This document shows, piece after piece, positions 60,044 to 64,000 of a stretch of DNA of 64,000 nt. The DNA comes from Ruminococcus flavefaciens ATCC 19208. Lineage in GTDB: Bacteria; Bacillota; Clostridia; Oscillospirales; Ruminococcaceae. The notes under the pieces are model-generated. The model was not told the origin of the DNA, did not search any database, and saw only the letters and a program-made list of their open reading frames with translations. The stretch lies in the NCBI RefSeq assembly GCF_000518765.1, contig NZ_JAEF01000006.1:186001-250000 (forward strand). The letters are read 5' to 3'. Both the position numbers and the translations under genes were made by a program. Position 1 is the first letter of the stretch. Every line of letters begins with the position of its first letter.

Positions 60044-60072
60044 TTGCAATTTAGAGTTTTATGCTGTATAAT
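60044..60072 (+). promoter_or_regulatory. Promoter of the ExbB/ExbD-like operon
   Basis: TTGCAA (60044-60049), 17-bp spacer, TATAAT (60067-60072), 19 bases ahead of the first start codon. Confidence 0.8.
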
Positions 60073-60090
60073 AAAAAATGAGGTGATAAA

Positions 60091-60618
60091 ATGAGTATTA
60101 TCGCTAAATTGATACAAAGTATTTTTTCATCAGATCTGTATATTGGTATTGCTGCTGTAGTTACAGCTATTGTATGTTATAAAGTAAGACAATGCAGAAA
60201 ATCGGTGGACAGTGAGATATATGACTGGGAAGCAACAAGTGATGATCCGTATAATGTTGATAAAGTAGATAAGATCTTTGATAATTATCGAAAAATAAAT
60301 TTCTATTATACTTTTTTTATAACACTCATCTCTATTTTCCCGCTTCTCGGTATGCTCGGTACTGTTTTTGCACTGCTTGGGCTTGATATGACAAATGCCG
60401 AGGCAATCAACAATGCGAAAAGCAGCTTTTTTGATGCTCTTACATCTACAACGTGGGGAATAATATTCGCTATTACTTTCAAGATTATCAATTCCATATT
60501 TTTCGCAGATGTTGAAGACCTTATACAGCGTCATCTGGCACTTATAAAGAAACTCAGAAAGAGCGGTATTGATCAGTCTCAGAAACGCCGAGGATACGAT
60601 TACAATGAAGATACGTGA
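60091..60618 (+). CDS. MotA/TolQ/ExbB-like proton-channel subunit
   Basis: 175 residues with three membrane helices (about 12-30, 70-95 and 112-136). The conserved core FPLLGMLGTVFALLGL around 85-100 and FDALTSTTWGIIFAITFKIINSIF around 112-136 match the ExbB/TolQ/MotA pattern. It would form the proton channel with the ExbD-like product of the next gene. The stop overlaps the next start by 14 bases, so they are coupled. The cytoplasmic tail is short, unlike ZorA of the Zorya defence system. Confidence 0.82.
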   Translation: MSIIAKLIQSIFSSDLYIGIAAVVTAIVCYKVRQCRKSVDSEIYDWEATSDDPYNVDKVDKIFDNYRKINFYYTFFITLISIFPLLGMLGTVFALLGLDMTNAEAINNAKSSFFDALTSTTWGIIFAITFKIINSIFFADVEDLIQRHLALIKKLRKSGIDQSQKRRGYDYNEDT

Positions 60619-61180
60619 AATAATTCTTGATTTTACATCGCTTCTTGATATAACGATGATAATTCTTTTTTTCTTTTTGCTGTATAGTTCTATTGACGTT
60701 GAGAGTGTTTCAGAAAAGGCAAAAGCCGCAGAAGCTTCTTATACCGAGATGCAGCAGGAGAACGCAAAAGAACAGCAGGAATGGCGCGAGAAGGCATCAC
60801 AGGAATGGGAACGTATTCTTGCCGCAGATTCAAATGCAGCTGCCAATCAGGAGGCGTTGAGCGCTTATAATGAAGGAAATGGACTTGCTTTTAATCTTCA
60901 TGAAGTTGAGAGCGGCGATGTATGGTCATTAAGTGTTTTATCCGGCAATAAAAAGCTTGATGAAATAAGTTCAAATGATAAAGCTAAATTGAAGGAAGAG
61001 CTGAAGGCGTGTATAAAAAAGGCAGGCTATGAAAGTGATGATGTAATAATTGCAACTTTCACATATGATGGCAGCTCTTATGGTACCGCAAAAGCTGTTC
61101 CGATTATCGAAAATGCTGTTATAAATTTACAGCGTGATTATAAAGGTTTATATTTTACATCTATCAATATATCAAAGTGA
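60605..61180 (+). CDS. ExbD/TolR-like subunit with coiled-coil insertion
   Basis: 191 residues: a single N-terminal membrane helix with the channel aspartate in LLDITMIILFFFLL (Asp15, the place of the ExbD proton-binding Asp), a charged coiled-coil segment (about 37-80), and a C-terminal extracytoplasmic domain with strand-helix pattern of ExbD/TolR (VIIATFTYDGSSYGTAKAVPIIENAV). No OmpA-like peptidoglycan-binding motif is seen. ATG 60605 overlaps the upstream gene. Confidence 0.75.
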   Translation: MKIREIILDFTSLLDITMIILFFFLLYSSIDVESVSEKAKAAEASYTEMQQENAKEQQEWREKASQEWERILAADSNAAANQEALSAYNEGNGLAFNLHEVESGDVWSLSVLSGNKKLDEISSNDKAKLKEELKACIKKAGYESDDVIIATFTYDGSSYGTAKAVPIIENAVINLQRDYKGLYFTSINISK

Positions 61181-61190
61181 GGTTTTTATA

Positions 61191-61586
61191 ATGAAAAAGT
61201 TATTAGGATTTATATTATTTGCAGCCTTGATTGCTTTAGCTATATGGGCGTTCCTGCATTTCAAAGGCTTTGGCGGTTTCGGCAAGGATTCAGGTAAGAG
61301 TAATAAAAATGATACATCTGTAAGTGAAACAACAAAACCAGAGGAAACCACAACAGCAGAAGATAAGCAGCTGGAAAGTGCGGAGATAACTGTATCGGGA
61401 AACGATTATCTTTACAACAACGAGAAATTAACGCTTGATAAGCTTGCAGCCGAGATAAGCAAGCTTGATAAAGATGCTGAAATAACTATTACATCTGATG
61501 ATACCGCTGCAAAGAATACAGTTGATGAGCTTACAGATAAGCTTGAGGAGCTTGGTTACAACAACTTTAAAAAGGCAGAAAAGTAA
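61191..61586 (+). CDS. Single-pass protein with ExbD-like extracytoplasmic domain
   Basis: 131 residues: membrane helix at about 4-22, a Thr/Ser/Glu-rich linker (~40-60), and a compact domain (about 61-126) with EITVSGNDYLYNNEKLTLDKL, EITITSDDTAAKNTVDELTDKLEELGYNNF, matching ExbD/TolR domains but without the channel Asp in its helix. GTGAGG precedes ATG 61191. It seems to be a third component that extends the ExbD domain. Terminator follows. Confidence 0.72.
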   Translation: MKKLLGFILFAALIALAIWAFLHFKGFGGFGKDSGKSNKNDTSVSETTKPEETTTAEDKQLESAEITVSGNDYLYNNEKLTLDKLAAEISKLDKDAEITITSDDTAAKNTVDELTDKLEELGYNNFKKAEK

Positions 61587-61587
61587 A

Positions 61588-61627
61588 AAACAGGGCTGAT
61601 ACAAAATGTATCAGCCCATATTTATTT
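61588..61627. terminator. Bidirectional terminator
   Basis: 10-bp stem (61593-61602 with 61608-61617), A-run on the left and T-run on the right; ends the ExbB/D-like operon and the convergent U32 gene. Confidence 0.85.
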
Positions 61628-62839
61628 TGTTTCTTTACGGATAACTGTACCGGTAGGGAATATGATATCCGATTTGAATGAGAAGTTCATCATTGCGTGA
61701 TTTGCTGTTTCGATCTCTTCGCCATTTTCATCATAAAGCTTGTCAAGCTTCATTTCTACAGGCTTCTGTGACGGAGCAAGCAATTCAACTGTATCACCAG
61801 CAAAGAAACGGTTTCTTTGAGTACAGTAAACCGTTCCGTTTTCACACTTTTCAACGACGGCTACAACGTCATAATTCCTGATGTATCCGCTGTTTTCATA
61901 ATACTGTGACTCTTCGGGAGTTCCGAAGAAAAAACCGTTACAGTATTTTCTGTGGCTTACTTTATAGACCTCATCTCTTATCCAGTCAGGAAGAACGAAA
62001 TTATTGGGATCTTTATAATAATGATCTACAGCCATTCTGTAGGCGTTAGTCACAACAGCAACATAATAAGCTGATTTTGCACGACCTTCGATCTTCAGGC
62101 TTTTTACGCCTACCTGAGCAAGCTTGTCAATATGTTCAATCATGCACATATCCTTTGAGTTCAGGATATAAGTACCTTTTTCGTCCTCGTAAACGGGGAA
62201 GAACTCTCCCGGACGTTTTTCTTCCATAAGGTGATAACCCCAGCGGCAGGGCTGAGCACATTCACCTCGGTTTGCATCTCTGTTCACAAGATACTGTGAA
62301 AGAAGACATCTGCCTGAGAATGAAACGCACATTGCACCATGTACAAATGTTTCAATATCAAGATCAGGCGAGGTTTTGGCACGTATCTCAGCGATTTCAT
62401 CGAGAGAAAGCTCTCTTGCAAGAACAACCCTTTTTGCGCCCATATTATATAGCTCACGTGCTGTAACATAGTTTACGATACCCGTCTGAGTGGAGATATG
62501 TATCTCCATATCAGGCGCGTATTTTTTTATAAGCATCAGTAAGCCGATATCAGCTACTATAAGTGCATCGATCTTTGCATCTACCGCTTCTTTTACAAAT
62601 CTTTCAAAGAAGGGGATCTCTGAGTTTCGTGGCAGGGTATTGCAGGTAAGGTATACCTTAACACCTTTTGAATGTGCGGCTTCTACTGCTTTGCAGAGCT
62701 GCTCAAATTCGAAATTAAGCGGTGATGCACGCATACCGAATTGTTTTCTGCCAAGATAAACAGCGTCTGCACCGTAGTTCAGAGCAGCTGAAAATCTTTC
62801 TTCATCCCCCGCAGGGGCAAGAACTTCAAGTTCGTTCAT
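61622..62839 (-). CDS. Peptidase U32-family protein, TrhP-like tRNA hydroxylation factor
   Basis: 405 residues. N-terminal LAPAGDEERFSAALNYGADAVYLG and the U32 signature ETFVHGAMCVSFSGRCLLSQ (with GRCLLS and a pair of Cys, ANRGECAQPCRW) around residues 162-196. The length and motifs fit the YegQ/YrrO-type proteins that take part in tRNA U34 hydroxylation with prephenate; protease activity is not required by this class. ATG at 62839 overlaps the mltG stop by one base, with CGGAGGAATATT ahead. Confidence 0.85.
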   Translation of the reverse strand: MNELEVLAPAGDEERFSAALNYGADAVYLGRKQFGMRASPLNFEFEQLCKAVEAAHSKGVKVYLTCNTLPRNSEIPFFERFVKEAVDAKIDALIVADIGLLMLIKKYAPDMEIHISTQTGIVNYVTARELYNMGAKRVVLARELSLDEIAEIRAKTSPDLDIETFVHGAMCVSFSGRCLLSQYLVNRDANRGECAQPCRWGYHLMEEKRPGEFFPVYEDEKGTYILNSKDMCMIEHIDKLAQVGVKSLKIEGRAKSAYYVAVVTNAYRMAVDHYYKDPNNFVLPDWIRDEVYKVSHRKYCNGFFFGTPEESQYYENSGYIRNYDVVAVVEKCENGTVYCTQRNRFFAGDTVELLAPSQKPVEMKLDKLYDENGEEIETANHAMMNFSFKSDIIFPTGTVIRKETK

Positions 62840-64000
62840 CAATATTCCTCCGATTCGGCAGCGGCTGCCGCAGCAGCTGCTTCTTCTGCTTCACGGCGTT
62901 CTTTTTCTGCTTCCTGATCAGCCTGTATTATAGCCTTGTTCTGCTCGTGCTCATCATTTGTCTTGGCAAACTTAGTTTCACCTGTGTAGATATTGGCAAT
63001 AAAGTAATAGTCATCAGAAGGCATTTTTTCAAGAACTGCGTCTATAGCCTCCAATCCCGGGTTACATATAGGTCCTGGAGGGAGTCCCTTGCTTACATAT
63101 GTGTCATAAGCATTGATGATATCCTTGTTTATAACTTCCATGTGTGAACGTATTAATTCAGAGTAATTCTTTGTTGGGTCTGACTGGAGCATACCAACTG
63201 TTTCAGCCTCAGTATTTTCAAGTCTGTTCCAGAATACACTTGCAACATGATTCATTTCCGCACGATCAGCAACTTCCTTTTGAACTATAGAAGCAAATGT
63301 GATGAGCTGATCAAGCGAAAGATTGAGCTTAGCCATTCTTTCCAGTCTGTCGCTGGTCATTTTCTGATCAAAGTTGAAATATATCTTCTGGCACACCTCT
63401 TCCGCATCCATATCCTTAGTAAATGTATAAGTATCAGGGAATAGATAGCCTTCCATACGTGTTTCAGTAAATTTCAGAGTATTAGTATCTTTTGAAAGAT
63501 AATTTTCAAAATTAAATCCATATCCTGCTGCGTTGAAATTGAAGAGGAAATCGTCAGCCTTGCATACGCCCTCTTCATCAAGTTTATCAGCTGCTTCATA
63601 AAGGGTAATGCCTTCATAGAATGTTATTGAAACCGCTTCTTTCTGATTTTCTTCTTCAACACTTGTAAGCTTGTTTATGATCGTTTCATATGCCATGCTT
63701 GGGCTTACAAAATGTTCGCCTGCAAGATAAACGTCCGCAGATTTTCTGAATTTAGTGAAAAGCTGGAAACATTTTGGTGAATTGATAATTCCTTCATCGT
63801 AAAGGATTTCTGATATCTCTTTGGTAGTTGCGTTTTCGGGAACGCTGATAAGCTTTATATTATCACTCTTGCCGATACCGAACATATCTCTGCCAAATGC
63901 GATTATAACAAGAGAAAGACATATTGAAACTGCAAATATAAACACAGTAAGGATAAGAACACCGGGTAAACGGCTTCTTTTCTTCTTTTTTTTCTTGTGG
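62839..64000 (-). CDS. mltG: Endolytic transglycosylase MltG, 5' end outside window
   Basis: Lytic transglycosylase that cuts nascent glycan strands and can set their length; single-pass membrane protein. The frame stays open to the window edge (basic Lys/Arg-rich stretch HKKKKKKRSR near 64000), so the start is beyond 64000. One membrane helix follows (63890-63950), then LysM-like/YceG region. Catalytic Glu in ASIVQKE and the YSELIRSH and NTYVSKGLPPGPICNPGLEA-type block are present. C-terminal low-complexity Ala/Glu tail. Confidence 0.93.
   Translation of the reverse strand, partial: HKKKKKKRSRLPGVLILTVFIFAVSICLSLVIIAFGRDMFGIGKSDNIKLISVPENATTKEISEILYDEGIINSPKCFQLFTKFRKSADVYLAGEHFVSPSMAYETIINKLTSVEEENQKEAVSITFYEGITLYEAADKLDEEGVCKADDFLFNFNAAGYGFNFENYLSKDTNTLKFTETRMEGYLFPDTYTFTKDMDAEEVCQKIYFNFDQKMTSDRLERMAKLNLSLDQLITFASIVQKEVADRAEMNHVASVFWNRLENTEAETVGMLQSDPTKNYSELIRSHMEVINKDIINAYDTYVSKGLPPGPICNPGLEAIDAVLEKMPSDDYYFIANIYTGETKFAKTNDEHEQNKAIIQADQEAEKERREAEEAAAAAAAAESEEY

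Noticed and set aside
60091-61586. Assignment to the Zorya defence system
   Set aside because: ZorA has a long cytoplasmic tail and ZorB an OmpA domain; neither is seen, and no ZorC-E partners are adjacent.
1-64000. CRISPR array, IS element, prophage or integrase
   Set aside because: No regularly spaced repeats, no transposase or integrase motifs and no phage structural genes were seen.

Overview
The window looks like chromosomal DNA of a low-to-moderate GC, obligately anaerobic Gram-positive Clostridia member, most likely a Ruminococcus-type (Oscillospiraceae) gut or rumen bacterium. The signs are an [FeFe]-hydrogenase, rubrerythrin, PolC, HisZ plus short HisG, MurT/GatD, a GH5 glucanase, Thr-rich linkers in exported proteins, sigma-A-type promoters with 17-bp spacers (many with an extended -10), and frequent TTG/GTG starts. 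The genus is an inference from gene content. No phage, IS transposase, plasmid gene or CRISPR array is visible.

Layout. 1-2 kb: 3' end of a hydrogenase gene, a small zinc-ribbon protein and rubrerythrin. 2.1-4.1 kb (minus): a MATE exporter and plsY. 4.3-7.1 kb: an ECF sigma factor with a large membrane-anchored partner, preceded by three tandem copies of a ~112-bp promoter-like repeat. 7.2-9.7 kb: accessory-looking stretch with a cytoplasmic GH5 enzyme, a possible ~60-nt RNA, a nucleoside-deoxyribosyltransferase/TIR-like protein and two tRNA-Ser genes. 9.9-21.9 kb: the core pyrH-frr-uppS-cdsA-dxr-rseP-rnz-ispG-orf-polC cluster (UMP kinase, ribosome recycling, isoprenoid and lipid-carrier synthesis, intramembrane proteolysis, replication), with an RNase Z-like gene added. 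21.9-33.3 kb: a complete-looking histidine operon (hisZGDCBHAFIE) interleaved with six non-his genes; no recognised histidinol-phosphatase is present.

33.3-36 kb: an exported SGNH hydrolase, a left-handed beta-helix (GlmU-like) protein and a two-repeat lipoprotein. 36-41.9 kb: a ~1924-residue DUF4011/SF1 helicase/Vsr-like protein, a probable defence protein. 41.9-44 kb: murT-gatD. 44-48.8 kb: a small palindromic repeat, an XRE/zinc-ribbon regulator, a SpoVB-like flippase with a hairpin over its ribosome-binding site, and an EF-G paralogue. 48.9-53.5 kb: a metal-homeostasis group (two COG0523-type GTPases, one fused to a TIGR03943-like domain, and a His-rich P-type ATPase whose promoter carries an ArsR/SmtB-like dyad). 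53.6-56 kb: a second ECF sigma/anchored-partner pair with a structured leader. 56-60 kb: surE, an EAL phosphodiesterase with a degenerate GGDEF, and an LPG-synthase-type membrane protein. 60-61.6 kb: an ExbB/ExbD-like three-gene operon, odd for a Gram-positive cell. 61.6-64 kb (minus): mltG (5' end outside the window) and a U32-family protein.

The most unusual items are the ExbB/ExbD-like module, the triple sigma-promoter repeat, the GTPase-TIGR03943 fusion, the large helicase with its promoter dyad, the NDT/TIR-like protein next to tRNA-Ser, and the two RNA-level candidates (8.3 kb and 45.0 kb). All functional calls rest on reading motifs by eye; no database search was run.
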